A stretch of 64,000 nt of DNA from assembly GCF_034190915.1 (NCBI RefSeq), contig NW_026947701.1:248001-312000 (forward strand). The letters are read 5' to 3'. A program made the translations under genes and the position numbers. Under the pieces are notes generated by a model that saw only the letters and a program-made list of their open reading frames with translations, searched no databases and was not told where the DNA came from. Source of the stretch: Cavia porcellus (lineage: Eukaryota; Chordata; Mammalia; Rodentia; Caviidae). This document shows, in pieces, positions 27,040 through 41,876 of the stretch; the first letter of the stretch is position 1; every line of letters begins with the position of its first letter.

Positions 27040-28895
27040 CACCACCCTGTGATGTTTTTCTCACTCCTACTAGTGAATGTAATGTAACACACACCCATAC
27101 AATGTGCAGCACCCCGTGATATTTTTCTCACTCCTACTAGTGAACGTAATGTAACACACACCCATACAATGTGCACAACCCCGTGATGTTTTTCTCACTC
27201 CTACTAGTGAATGTAATGTAACACACACCCATACAATGCGCACCACCCCGTGATGTTTTTCTCACTCCCACTATTGAATGTAATGTAACACACACCCATA
27301 CAATGCACACCACCCCGCGATGTTTTTCAGAAACCTATCGTACATTGAAACTGCATGTTCCCTGACCTCACCATGCTGACCACCCTGCGGTGCTTTTCTC
27401 CATCCTACATTGCCACTCACTGCCTATCCTAATTCAGACCCTCCGATTCACACCACCAAGTGATGTTTTTCTCAATCCTACTAGTGAATGTAATGTAACA
27501 CACTCCCATACAATGCGCACCACCCCGTGATGTTTTTCTCACTCCTACTAGTGAATGTAATGTAACATACACCCATACAATGCACACCACCCCGCGATGT
27601 TTTTCAGAAACCTATCCTAGATTGCCACTGCATGTTCCCTGACCTCCCCATGCTGACCACCCCGCGGTGCTTTTCTCCATCCTACATTGCCACTCATTGC
27701 CTATCCTAATTCAGACCCTCCGATTCACACCACCCCGTGATGTTTTTCTCACTCCTACTAGTGAATGTAATGTAACACACACCCATGCAATGCGCACCAC
27801 CCCGTGATGTTTTTCTCACTCCTACTAGTGAATGTAATGTAACACACTCTCATACAATGCGCACCACCCCCGATGTTTTTCAGAAACATATCTTACATTG
27901 CCACTGCATATTCCCTGACCTCCCCATGCTGACCACCCCGCGGTGTTTTTCTCCATCCTAGAAGGCCACTCACTGCCTATCCTAATTCAGACCCTCCGAT
28001 TCACACAACCCCGTGATGTTTTTCTCACTCCTAGTAGTGAATGTAATGTAACACACACCCATACAATGCACACCACCCCGCGATATTCTTCAGAAACCTA
28101 TCCTACATTGCCACTGCATGTTCCCTGACCTCCCCATGCTGACCACACCGCGGTGCTTTTCTCCATTCTACATTCCCACTAACTGCCTATCCTAATTCAG
28201 ACCCTCCGATTCACACCACCCCTTGATGTTTTTCTCGCACCTACTAGTGAATATAATGTAACACACACCCATACAATGCGCACAACCCCGTGATGTTTTT
28301 CTCACTCCTACTAGTGAATTTAATGTAACACACACCCATACAATGCGCACCACCCCGCGATGTTTTTCAGAAACTTATCCTACATTACCACTGCATTTTC
28401 CCTGACCTCCCCATGCTGACCACCCCGCGGTGCTTTTCTCCATCCTACATTGCCACTCACTGCCTATCCTAATTCAGACCCTCCGATTCACACCACCCCG
28501 TGATGTTTTTCTCACTCCTACTAGTGAATGTAATGTAACACACAACCATACAATGCGCACCACCCCGTGATGTTTTTCTCACTCGTATTAGGGAATGTAA
28601 TGTAACACACACCCATACAATGCGCACCGCCACGTGATGATTTTCTCACTCCTACTAGTGAATGTAATGTAACACACACCCATAAAATGCGCACCACCCC
28701 GTGATGTTTTTCTCACTCCTACTAATGAATGTAATGTAAAACACACCCATACAATGCGCACCACCCCGTGATGTTTTTCTCACTCCTACTAGTGAATGTA
28801 ATGTAACACACACCCATACAATGCGCACCACCCTGCGATGTTTTTCAGAATCCTATCCTAGATTGCCACTGCATGTTCCCTGACCTCCCCATGCT

Positions 28896-31321
28896 GACCA
28901 CCCCGCGGTGCTTTTCTCCATCCTACATTGCCACTCACGGCCTATCCTAATTCAGACCCTCCGATTCACACCACCCCGTGATGTTTTTCTCAATCCTACT
29001 AGTGAATGTAATGTAACACACACCCATACAATGCACACCACCCCGCGATGTTTTTCAGAAACCTATCGTACATTGAAACTGCATGTTCCCTGACCTCCCC
29101 ATGCTGACCACCCTGCGGTGCTTTTCTCCATCCTACATTGCCACTCACTGCCTATCCTAATTCAGACCCTCCGATTCACACCACCCCGTGATGTTTTTCT
29201 CAATCCTACTAGTGAATGTAATGTAACACACACCCATACAATGCGCACAACCCCGTGATGTTTTTCTCACTCCTACTATTGAATGTAATGTAACACACAC
29301 CCATACAATGCACACCACCCCGCGATGTTTTTCAGAAACCTATCGTACATTGAATCTGCATGTTCCCTGCCCTCCCCATGCTGACCACCCTGCGGTGCTT
29401 TTCTCCATCCTACATTGCCACTCACTGCCTATCCTAATTCAGACCCTCCGATTCACACCACCCCGTGATGTTTTTCTCAATCCTACTAGTGAATGTAATG
29501 TAACACACACCCATACAATGCGCACCACCCCGTGATGTTTTTCTCACTCCTACTAGTGAATGTAATGTAACATACACCCATACAATGCGCACCACCCCGC
29601 GATGTTTTTCAGAAACCTATCCTAGATTCCCACTGCATGTTCCCTGACCTCCCCATGCTGACCACCCCGCGGTGCTTTTCTCCATCCTACATTGCCACTC
29701 ATTGCCTATCCTAATTCAGACCCTCCGATTCACACCACCCCGTGATGTTTTTCTCACTCCTACTAGTGAATGTAATGTAACACACACCCATGCAATGCGC
29801 ACCACCCCGTGATGTTTTTCTCACTCCTACTAGTGAATGTAATGTAACACACACCCATACAATGCGCACCACCCCGTGATGTTTTTCTCACTCCTACTAG
29901 TGAATGTAATGTAACACACACCCATACAATGCGCACCACCCCGCGATGTTTTTCAGAAACCTATCCTAGATTGCCACTGCATGTTCCCTGACCTCCCCAT
30001 GCTGACCACCCCGCGGTGTTTTTCTCCATCCTACATTGCCACTCACTGCCAATCCTAATTCAGACCCTCCGATTCACACCACCCCGTGATGTTTTTCTCA
30101 CTCCTACTAGTGAATGTAATGTAACACACACCCATGCAATGCGCACCACCCCGTGATGTTTTTCAGAAAACTATCCTGCATTGCCACTGCATGTTCCCTG
30201 ACTTCCCCATGCTGACCACCCCGCGGTGCTTTTCTCCTTCCTACATTGCCACTCACTGCATATCTTATTTCAGACCCTCCAATTCACACCACCCCGTGAT
30301 GTTTTTCTCACTCCTACTAGTGAATGTAATGTAACACACACCCATACAATGCGCACCACCCCGCGATGTTTTTCAGAAACCTATCCTAGATTGCCACTGC
30401 ATGTTCCCTGACCTCCCCATGCTGACCACCCCGCGGTGCTTTTCTCCATCCTACATTGCCACTCACTGCCTATCCTAATACAGACCCTCCTATTCACACC
30501 ACCGCGTGATGTTTTTCTCACTCCTACTAGTGAATGTAATGTAACACACACCCATACAATGCGCACCACCCCGTGATGTTTTTCTCACTCCTACAAGTGA
30601 ATGTAATGTAACACACACCCATACAATGCGCACCACCCCGCGATGTTTTTCAGAAACCTATCCTACATTGCCACTGCATGTTCCCTGACCACCCCATGCT
30701 GACCACCCCGCGGTGCTTTTCTCCATCCTACATTGCCACTCACTGCCTATCCTAATCCAGACCCTCCGATTCACACCACCCCGTGATGTTTTTCTCACCC
30801 CTACTAGTGAATGTAATGTAACAGACACCCATACAATGCGCACCACCCCGTGATGATTTTCTCATTCCTACTAGTGAATGTAATGTAACACACACCCAAA
30901 CAATGCGCACCACCCCGTGATGTTTTTCTCACTCCTAGTAGTGAATGTAATGTAACACACACCCATACAATGCACACCACCCCGCGATATTCTTCAGAAA
31001 CCTATCCTACATTGCCACTGCATGTTCCCTGACCTCCCCATGCTGACCACACCGCGGTGCTTTTCTCCATTCTACATTCCCACTAACTGCCTATCCTAAT
31101 TCAGACCCTCCGATTCACACCACCCCTTGATGTTTTTCTCGCACCTACTAGTGAATATAATGTAACACACACCCATACAATGCGCACAACCCCGTGATGT
31201 TTTTCTCACTCCTACTAGTGAATTTAATGTAACACACACCCATACAATGCGCACCACCCCGCGATGTTTTTCAGAAACTTATCCTACATTACCACTGCAT
31301 TTTCCCTGACCTCCCCATGCT
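28896..31321. repeat. Core module copy 5 (2,426 bp)
   Basis: Nine-block core in H4. I noticed no private substitutions, so it can serve as the reference for the other copies. Confidence 0.83.
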
Positions 31322-34300
31322 GACCACCCCGCGGTGCTTTTCTCCATCCTACATTGCCACTCACTGCCTATCCTAATTCAGACCCTCCGATTCACACCAC
31401 CCCGTGATGTTTTTCTCACTCCTACTAGTGAATGTAATGTAACACACAACCATACAATGCGCACCACCCCGTGATGTTTTTCTCACTCGTATTAGGGAAT
31501 GTAATGTAACACACACCCATACAATGCGCACCGCCCCGTGATGATTTTCTCACTCCTACTAGTGAATGTAATGTAACACACACCCATATAATGCGCACCA
31601 CCCCGTGATGTTTTTCTCACTCCTACTAATGAATGTAATGTAAAACACACCCATACAATGCGCACCACCCCGCGATATTTTTCAGAAACCTATCCTACAT
31701 TTCCACTGCATGTTCCCTGACCTCCCCATGCTGACCACCCCGCGGTGCTTTTCTCCATCCTACATTGCCACTCACTGCCTATCCTAATTCAGACCTTCCG
31801 ATTGACACCACCCCGTGATGTTTTTCTCACTCCTACTAGAGAACGTAATGTAACACACACCCATACAATGCGCACCACCCCGTGATGTTTTTCTCACTCG
31901 TACTAGTGAATGTAAGGTAACACACACCCATACAATGCGCACCACCCCGTGATGTTTTTCTCACTCCTACTAGTGTATGTAATGTAACACCCACCCATAC
32001 AATGCGCACCACCCCACGATGTTTTTCAGAAACCTATCCTACATTGCCACTGCATGTTCCCTGACCTCCCCATGCTGACCACCCCGCGGTGCTTTTCTCC
32101 ATCCTACATTGCCACTCACTGCCTATCCTAATCCAGACCCTCCGATTCACACCACCCCGTGATGTTTTTCTCACCCCTACTAGTGAATGTAATGTAACAG
32201 ACACCCATACAATGCGCACCACCCCGTGATGATTTTCTCATTCCTACTAGTGAATGTAATGTAACACACACCCAAACAATGCGCACCACCCCGTGATGTT
32301 TTTCTCACTCCTAGTAGTGAATGTAATGTAACACACACCCATACAATGCACACCACCCCGCGATATTCTTCAGAAACCTATCCTACATTGCCACTGCATG
32401 TTCCCTGACCTCCCCATGCTGACCACACCGCGGTGCTTTTCTCCATTCTACATTCCCACTAACTGCCTATCCTAATTCAGACCCTCCGATTCACACCACC
32501 CCTTGATGTTTTTCTCGCACCTACTAGTGAATATAATGTAACACACACCCATACAATGCGCACAACCCCGTGATGTTTTTCTCACTCCTACTAGTGAATT
32601 TAATGTAACACACACCCATACAATGCGCACCACCCCGCGATGTTTTTCAGAAACCTATCCTACATTACCACTGCATTTTCCCTGACCTCCCCATGCTGAC
32701 CACCCCGCGGTGCTTTTCTCCATCCTACATTGCCACTCACTGCCTATCCTAATTCAGACCCTCCGATTCACACCACCCCGTGATGTTTTTCTCACTCCTA
32801 CTAGTGAATGTAATGTAACACACAACCATACAATGCGCACCACCCCGTGATGTTTTTCTCACTCGTATTAGGGAATGTAATGTAACACACACCCATACAA
32901 TGCGCACCGCCCCGTGATGATTTTCTCACTCCTACTAGTGAATGTAATGTAACACACACCCATATAATGCGCACCACCCCGTGATGTTTTTCTCACTCCT
33001 AGTAGTGAATGTAATGTAACACACACCCATACAATGCACACCACCCCGCGATATTCTTCAGAAACCTATCCTACATTTCCACTTCATGTTCCCTGACCTC
33101 CCCATGCTGACCACCCCGCGGTGCTTTTCTCCATCCTACATTGCCACTCACTGCCTATCCTAATTCAGACCTTCCGATTGACACCACCCCGTGATGTTTT
33201 TCTCACTCCTACTAGAGAACGTAATGTAACACACACCCATACAATGCGCACCACCCCACGATGTTTTTCAGAAACCTATCCTACATTGCCACTGCATGTT
33301 CCCTGACCTCCCCATGCTGACCACCCCTCGGTGCTTTTCTCCATCCTACATTGCCACTCACTGCCTATCCTAATCCAGACCCTCCGATTCACACCACCCC
33401 GTGATGTTTTTCTCACCCCTACTAGTGAATGTAATGTAACAGACACCCATACAATGCGCACCACCCCGTGATGATTTTCTCATTCCTACTAGTGAATGTA
33501 ATGTAACACACACCCAAACAATGCGCACCACCCCGTGATGTTTTTCTCACTCCTAGTAGTGAATGTAATGTAACACACACCCATACAATGCACACCACCC
33601 CGCGATATTCTTCAGAAACCTATCCTACATTGCCACTGCATGTTCCCTGACCTCCCCATGCTGACCACACCGCGGTGCTTTTCTCCATTCTACATTCCCA
33701 CTAACTGCCTATCCTAATTCAGACCCTCCGATTCACACCACCCCTTGATGTTTTTCTCGCACCTACTAGTGAATATAATGTAACACACACCCATACAATG
33801 CGCACAACCCCGTGATGTTTTTCTCACTCCTACTAGTGAATTTAATGTAACACACACCCATACAATGCGCACCACCCCGCGATGTTTTTCAGAAACCTAT
33901 CCTACATTACCACTGCATTTTCCCTGACCTCCCCATGCTGACCACCCCGCGGTGCTTTTCTCCATCCTACATTGCCACTCACTGCCTATCCTAATTCAGA
34001 CCCTCCGATTCACACCACCCCGTGATGTTTTTCTCACTCCTACTAGTGAATGTAATGTAACACACAACCATACAATGCGCACCACCCCGTGATATTTTTC
34101 TCACTCGTATTAGGGAATGTAATGTAACACACACCCATACAATGCGCACCGCCCCGTGATGATTTTCTCACTCCTACTAGTGAATGTAATGTAACACACA
34201 CCCATATAATGCGCACCACCCCGTGATGTTTTTCTCACTCCTAGTAATGAATGTAATGTAACACACACCCATACAATGCACACCACCCCGCGATATTCTT

Positions 34301-36758
34301 CAGAAACCTATCCTACATTGCCACTGCATGTTCCCTGACCTCCCCATGCTGACCACACCGCGGTGCTTTTCTCCATTCTACATTCCCACTAACTGCCTAT
34401 CCTAATTCAGACCCTCCGATTCACACCACCCCTTGATGTTTTTCTCGCACCTACTAGTGAATATAATGTAACACACACCCATACAATGCGCACAACCCCG
34501 TGATGTTTTTCTCACTCCTACTAGTGAATTTAATGTAACACACACCCATACAATGCGCACCACCCCGCGATGTTTTTCAGAAACTTATCCTACATTACCA
34601 CTGCATTTTCCCTGACCTCCCCATGCTGACCACCCCGCGGTGCTTTTCTCCATCCTACATTGCCACTCACTGCCTATCCTAATTCAGACCCTCCGATTCA
34701 CACCACCCCGTGATGTTTTTCTCACTCCTACTAGTGAATGTAATGTAACACACAACCATACAATGCGCACCACCCCGTGATGTTTTTCTCACTCGTATTA
34801 GGGAATGTAATGTAACACACACCCATACAATGCGCACCGCCCCGTGATGATTTTCTCACTCCTACTAGTGAATGTAATGTAACACACACCCATATAATGC
34901 GCACCACCCCGTGATGTTTTTCTCACTCCTACTAATGAATGTAATGTAAAACACACCCATACAATGCGCACCACCCCGCGATATTTTTCAGAAACCTATC
35001 CTACATTTCCACTGCATGTTCCCTGACCTCCCCATGCTGACCACCCCGCGGTGCTTTTCTCCATCCTACATTGCCACTCACTGCCTATCCTAATTCAGAC
35101 CTTCCGATTGACACCACCCCGTGATGTTTTTCTCACTCCTACTAGAGAACGTAATGTAACACACACCCATACAATGCGCACCACCCTGTGATGTTTTTCT
35201 CACTCGTACTAGTGAATGTAAGGTAACACACACCCATACAATGCGCACCACCCCGTGATGTTTTTCTCACTCCTACTAGTGTATGTAATGTAACACCCAC
35301 CCATACAATGCGCACCACCCCACGATGTTTTTCAGAAACCTATCCTACATTGCCACTGCATGTTCCCTGACCTCCCCATGCTGACCACCCCGCGGTGCTT
35401 TTCTCCATCCTACATTGCCACTCACTGCCTATCCTAATCCAGACCCTCCGATTCACACCACCCCGTGATGTTTTTCTCACCCCTACTAGTGAATGTAATG
35501 TAACAGACACCCATACAATGCGCACCACCCCGTGATGATTTTCTCATTCCTACTAGTGAATGTAATGTAACACACACCCAAACAATGCGCACCACCCCGT
35601 GATGTTTTTCTCACTCCTAGTAGTGAATGTAATGTAACACACACCCATACAATGCACACCACCCCGCGATATTCTTCAGAAACCTATCCTACATTGCCAC
35701 TGCATGTTCCCTGACCTCCCCATGCTGACCACACCGCGGTGCTTTTCTCCATTATACATTCCCACTAACTGCCTATCCTAATTCAGACCCTCCGATTCAC
35801 ACCACCCCTTGATGTTTTTCTCGCACCTACTAGTGAATATAATGTAACACACACCCATACAATGCGCACAACCCCGTGATGTTTTTCTCACTCCTACTAG
35901 TGAATTTAATGTAACACACACCCATACAATGCGCACCACCCCGCGATGTTTTTCAGAAACCTATCCTACATTACCACTGCATTTTCCCTGACCTCCCCAT
36001 GCTGACCACCCCGCGGTGCTTTTCTCCATCCTACATTGCCACTCACTGCCTATCCTAATTCAGACCCTCCGATTCACACCACCCCGTGATGTTTTTCTCA
36101 CTCCTACTAGTGAATGTAATGTAACACACAACCATACAATGCGCACCACCCCGTGATGTTTTTCTCACTCGTATTAGGGAATGTAATGTAACACACACCC
36201 ATACAATGCGCACCGCCCCGTGATGATTTTCTCACTCCTACTAGTGAATGTAATGTAACACACACCCATATAATGCGCACCACCCCGTGATGTTTTTCTC
36301 ACTCCTACTAATGAATGTAATGTAAAACACACCCATACAATGCGCACCACCCCGCGATGTTTTTCAGAAACCTATCCTACATTTCCACTGCATGTTCCCT
36401 GACCTCCCCATGCTGACCACCCCGCGGTGCTTTTCTCCATCCTACATTGCCACTCACTGCCTATCCTAATTCAGACCTTCCGATTGACACCACCCCGTGA
36501 TGTTTTTCTCACTCCTACTAGAGAACGTAATGTAACACACACCCATACAATGCGCACCACCCCGTGATGTTTTTCTCACTCGTACTAGTGAATGTAAGGT
36601 AACACACACCCATACAATGCGCACCACCCCGTGATGTTTTTCTCACTCCTACTAGTGTATGTAATGTAACACCCACCCATACAATGCGCACCACCCCACG
36701 ATGTTTTTCAGAAACCTATCCTACATTGCCACTGCATGTTCCCTGACCTCCCCATGCT
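30701..36758. repeat. Rearranged tandem of four-block modules in H4
   Basis: Same four segments as in H3: 30701-32076, 32077-33318, 33319-35382 and 35383-36758, with identical lengths and the same hybrid blocks (ending at C 33109 and C 34351). A GATATTTTTC change near 34093 and CTAGTAATG near 34247 are private. Confidence 0.83.
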
Positions 36759-37723
36759 GACCACCCCGCGGTGCTTTTCTCCATCCTACATTGCCACTCA
36801 CTGCCTATACTAATTCAGACCCTCCGATTCACACCACCCCGTGATGTTTTTCTCACTCCTACTAGTGAATGTAATGTAACACACACCCATACAATGCGCA
36901 CCACCCCTTAATGCTTTTCAGAAACCTATCCTACATTGCCACTGCATGTTCCCTGACCTCCCCATGGTCACCACACCGCGGTGCTTTTCTCCATCCTACA
37001 TTGCCACTCACTGCCTGTCCTAATTCACACCCTCCGATTCACACCACCCTGTGATGTTTTTCTCACTCCTACTAGTGAATGTAATGTAACACACACCCAT
37101 ACAATGTGCAGCACCCCGTGATGTTTTTCTCACTCCTACTAGTGAATGTAATGTAACACACACCCATACAATGCGCACCACCCCGTGATATTTTTCTCAC
37201 TCCTACTAGTGAACGTAATGTAACACACACCCATACAATGTGCACAACCCCGTGATGTTTTTCTCACTCCTACTAGTGAATGTAATGTAACACACACCCA
37301 TACAATGCGCACCACCCCGTGATGTTTTTCTCACTCCCACTATTGAATGTAATGTAACACACACCCATACAATGCACACCACCCCGCGATGTTTTTCAGA
37401 AACCTATCGTACATTGAAACTGCATGTTCCCTGACCTCACCATGCTGACCACCCTGCGGTGCTTTTCTCCATCCTACATTGCCACTCACTGCCTATCCTA
37501 ATTCAGACCCTCCGATTCACACCACCAAGTGATGTTTTTCTCAATCCTACTAGTGAATGTAATGTAACACACTCCCATACAATGCGCACCACCCCGTGAT
37601 GTTTTTCTCACTCCTACTAGTGAATGTAATGTAACATACACCCATACAATGCACACCACCCCGCGATGTTTTTCAGAAACCTATCCTAGATTGCCACTGC
37701 ATGTTCCCTGACCTCCCCATGCT

Positions 37724-38695
37724 GACCACCCCGCGGTGCTTTTCTCCATCCTACATTGCCACTCATTGCCTATCCTAATTCAGACCCTCCGATTCACACC
37801 ACCCCGTGATGTTTTTCTCACTCCTACTAGTGAATGTAATGTAACACACACCCATGCAATGCGCACCACCCCGTGATGTTTTTCTCAATCCTACTAGTGA
37901 ATGTAATGTAACACACTCTCATACAATGCGCACCACCCCCGATGTTTTTCAGAAACATATCTTACATTGCCACTGCATATTCCCTGACCTCCCCATGCTG
38001 ACCACCCCGCGGTGTTTTTCTCCATCCTAGAAGGCCACTCACTGCCTATCCTAATTCAGACCCTCTGATTCACACAACCCCGTGATGTTTTTCTCACTCC
38101 TAGTAGTGAATGTAATGTAACACACACCCATACAATGCACACCACCCCGCGATATTCTTCAGAAACCTATCCTACATTGCCACTGCATGTTCCCTGACCT
38201 CCCCATGCTGACCACACCGCGGTGCTTTTCTCCATTCTACATTCCCACTAACTGCCTATCCTAATTCAGACCCTCCGATTCACACCACCCCGTGATGTTT
38301 TTCTCACTCCTACTAGTGAATGTAATGTAACACACACCCATGCAATGCGCACCACCCCGTGATGTTTTTCTCACTCCTACTAGTGAATGTAATGTAACAC
38401 ACTCTCATACAATGCGCACCACCCCCGATGTTTTTCAGAAACATATCTTACATTGCCACTGCATATTCCCTGACCTCCCCATGCTGACCACCCCGCGGTG
38501 TTTTTCTCCATCCTAGAAGGCCACTCACTGCCTATCCTAATTCAGACCCTCCGATTCACACAACCCCGTGATGTTTTTCTCACTCCTAGTAGTGAATGTA
38601 ATGTAACACACACCCATACAATGCACACCACCCCGCGATATTCTTCAGAAACCTATCCTACATTGCCACTGCATGTTCCCTGACCTCCCCATGCT
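37724..38695. repeat. 486 bp tandem duplication (2-A plus 1-A blocks)
   Basis: 37724-38209 and 38210-38695 have the same 276 + 210 bp structure, including the B with the 1 bp deletion (CACCCCCGATG) and the CCTAGAAGGCC C monomer. The duplication is absent from H3 and H4 and shifts downstream landmarks from 10,069 + 143 = 10,212 to 10,555 bp spacing. Confidence 0.85.
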
Positions 38696-39450
38696 GACCA
38701 CACCGCGGTGCTTTTCTCCATTCTACATTCCCACTAACTGCCTATCCTAATTCAGACCCTCCGAATCACACCACCCCTTGATGTTTTTCTCGCACCTACT
38801 AGTGAATATAATGTAACACACACCCATACAATGCGCACAACCCCGTGATGTTTTTCTCACTCCTACTAGTGAATTTAATGTAACACACACCCATACAATG
38901 CGCACCACCCCGCGATGTTTTTCAGAAACTTATCCTACATTACCACTGCATTTTCCCTGACCTCCCCATGCTGACCACCCCGCGGTGCTTTTCTCCATCC
39001 TACATTGCCACTCACTGCCTATCCTAATTCAGACCCTCCGATTCACACCACCCCGTGATGTTTTTCTCACTCCTACTAGTGAATGTAATGTAACACACAA
39101 CCATACAATGCGCACCACCCCGTGATGTTTTTCTCACTCGTATTAGGGAATGTAATGTAACACACACCCATACAATGCGCACCGCCACGTGATGATTTTC
39201 TCACTCCTACTAGTGAATGTAATGTAACACACACCCATATAATGCGCACCACCCCGTGATGTTTTTCTCACTCCTACTAATGAATGTAATGTAAAACACA
39301 CCCATACAATGCGCACCACCCCGTGATGTTTTTCTCACTCCTACTAGTGAATGTAATGTAACACACACCCATACAATGCGCACCACCCTGCGATGTTTTT
39401 CAGAATCCTATCCTAGATTGCCACTGCATGTTCCCTGACCTCCCCATGCT

Positions 39451-41876
39451 GACCACCCCGCGGTGCTTTTCTCCATCCTACATTGCCACTCACGGCCTAT
39501 CCTAATTCAGACCCTCCGATTCACACCACCCCGTGATGTTTTTCTCAATCCTACTAGTGAATGTAATGTAACACACACCCATACAATGCACACCACCCCG
39601 CGATGTTTTTCAGAAACCTATCGTACATTGAAACTGCATGTTCCCTGACCTCCCCATGCTGACCACCCTGCGGTGCTTTTCTCCATCCTACATTGCCACT
39701 CACTGCCTATCCTAATTCAGACCCTCCGATTCACACCACCCCGTGATGTTTTTCTCAATCCTACTAGTGAATGTAATGTAACACACACCCATACAATGCG
39801 CACAACCCCGTGATGTTTTTCTCACTCCTACTATTGAATGTAATGTAACACACACCCATACAATGCACACCACCCCGCGATGTTTTTCAGAAACCTATCG
39901 TACATTGAATCTGCATGTTCCCTGCCCTCCCCATGCTGACCACCCTGCGGTGCTTTTCTCCATCCTACATTGCCACTCACTGCCTATCCTAATTCAGACC
40001 CTCCGATTCACACCACCCCGTGATGTTTTTCTCAATCCTACTAGTGAATGTAATGTAACACACACCCATACAATGCGCACCACCCCGTGATGTTTTTCTC
40101 ACTCCTACTAGTGAATGTAATGTAACATACACCCATACAATGCGCACCACCCCGCGATGTTTTTCAGAAACCTATCCTAGATTCCCACTGCATGTTCCCT
40201 GACCTCCCCATGCTGACCACCCCGCGGTGCTTTTCTCCATCCTACATTGCCACTCATTGCCTATCCTAATTCAGACCCTCCGATTCACACCACCCCGTGA
40301 TGTTTTTCTCACTCCTACTAGTGAATGTAATGTAACACACACCCATGCAATGCGCACCACCCCGTGATGTTTTTCTCACTCCTACTAGTGAATGTAATGT
40401 AACACACACCCATACAATGCGCACCACCCCGTGATGTTTTTCTCACTCCTACTAGTGAATGTAATGTAACACACACCCATACAATGCGCACCACCCCGCG
40501 ATGTTTTTCAGAAACCTATCCTAGATTGCCACTGCATGTTCCCTGACCTCCCCATGCTGACCACCCCGCGGTGTTTTTCTCCATCCTACATTGCCACTCA
40601 CTGCCAATCCTAATTCAGACCCTCTGATTCACACCACCCCGTGATGTTTTTCTCACTCCTACTAGTGAATGTAATGTAACACACACCCATGCAATGCGCA
40701 CCACCCCGTGATGTTTTTCAGAAAACTATCCTGCATTGCCACTGCATGTTCCCTGACTTCCCCATGCTGACCACCCCGCGGTGCTTTTCTCCTTCCTACA
40801 TTGCCACTCACTGCATATCTTATTTCAGACCCTCCAATTCACACCACCCCGTGATGTTTTTCTCACTCCTACTAGTGAATGTAATGTAACACACACCCAT
40901 ACAATGCGCACCACCCCGCGATGTTTTTCAGAAACCTATCCTAGATTGCCACTGCATGTTCCCTGACCTCCCCATGCTGACCACCCCGCGGTGCTTTTCT
41001 CCATCCTACATTGCCACTCACTGCCTATCCTAATACAGACCCTCCTATTCACACCACCGCGTGATGTTTTTCTCACTCCTACTAGTGAATGTAATGTAAC
41101 ACACACCCATACAATGCGCACCACCCCGTGATGTTTTTCTCACTCCTACAAGTGAATGTAATGTAACACACACCCATACAATGCGCACCACCCCGCGATG
41201 TTTTTCAGAAACCTATCCTACATTGCCACTGCATGTTCCCTGACCACCCCATGCTGACCACCCCGCGGTGCTTTTCTCCATCCTACATTGCCACTCACTG
41301 CCTATCCTAATCCAGACCCTCCGATTCACACCACCCCGTGATGTTTTTCTCACCCCTACTAGTGAATGTAATGTAACAGACACCCATACAATGCGCACCA
41401 CCCCGTGATGATTTTCTCATTCCTACTAGTGAATGTAATGTAACACACACCCAAACAATGCGCACCACCCCGTGATGTTTTTCTCACTCCTAGTAGTGAA
41501 TGTAATGTAACACACACCCATACAATGCACACCACCCCGCGATATTCTTCAGAAACCTATCCTACATTGCCACTGCATGTTCCCTGACCTCCCCATGCTG
41601 ACCACACCGCGGTGCTTTTCTCCATTCTACATTCCCACTAACTGCCTATCCTAATTCAGACCCTCCGATTCACACCACCCCTTGATGTTTTTCTCGCACC
41701 TACTAGTGAATATAATGTAACACACACCCATACAATGCGCACAACCCCGTGATGTTTTTCTCACTCCTACTAGTGAATTTAATGTAACACACACCCATAC
41801 AATGCGCACCACCCCGCGATGTTTTTCAGAAACTTATCCTACATTACCACTGCATTTTCCCTGACCTCCCCATGCT
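39451..41876. repeat. Core module copy 6 (2,426 bp)
   Basis: Nine-block core in H5. The one private change I noticed is CTCTGATTC near 40624, a transition at a CpG. Confidence 0.83.

Larger units (their letters stand above)
26757..36968. repeat. HOR copy H4 (10,212 bp, 33 blocks)
   Basis: Same series as H3 except at the start: an extra 1-A block (marker C present twice, at 26757 and 26967) and a run of 4 A instead of 5. The net change is +210 - 67 = +143 bp, exactly the difference from H3. Beyond 27378 the block order matches H3 one for one, including both recombinant blocks, so those rearrangements predate the duplication of the HOR. Confidence 0.88.
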
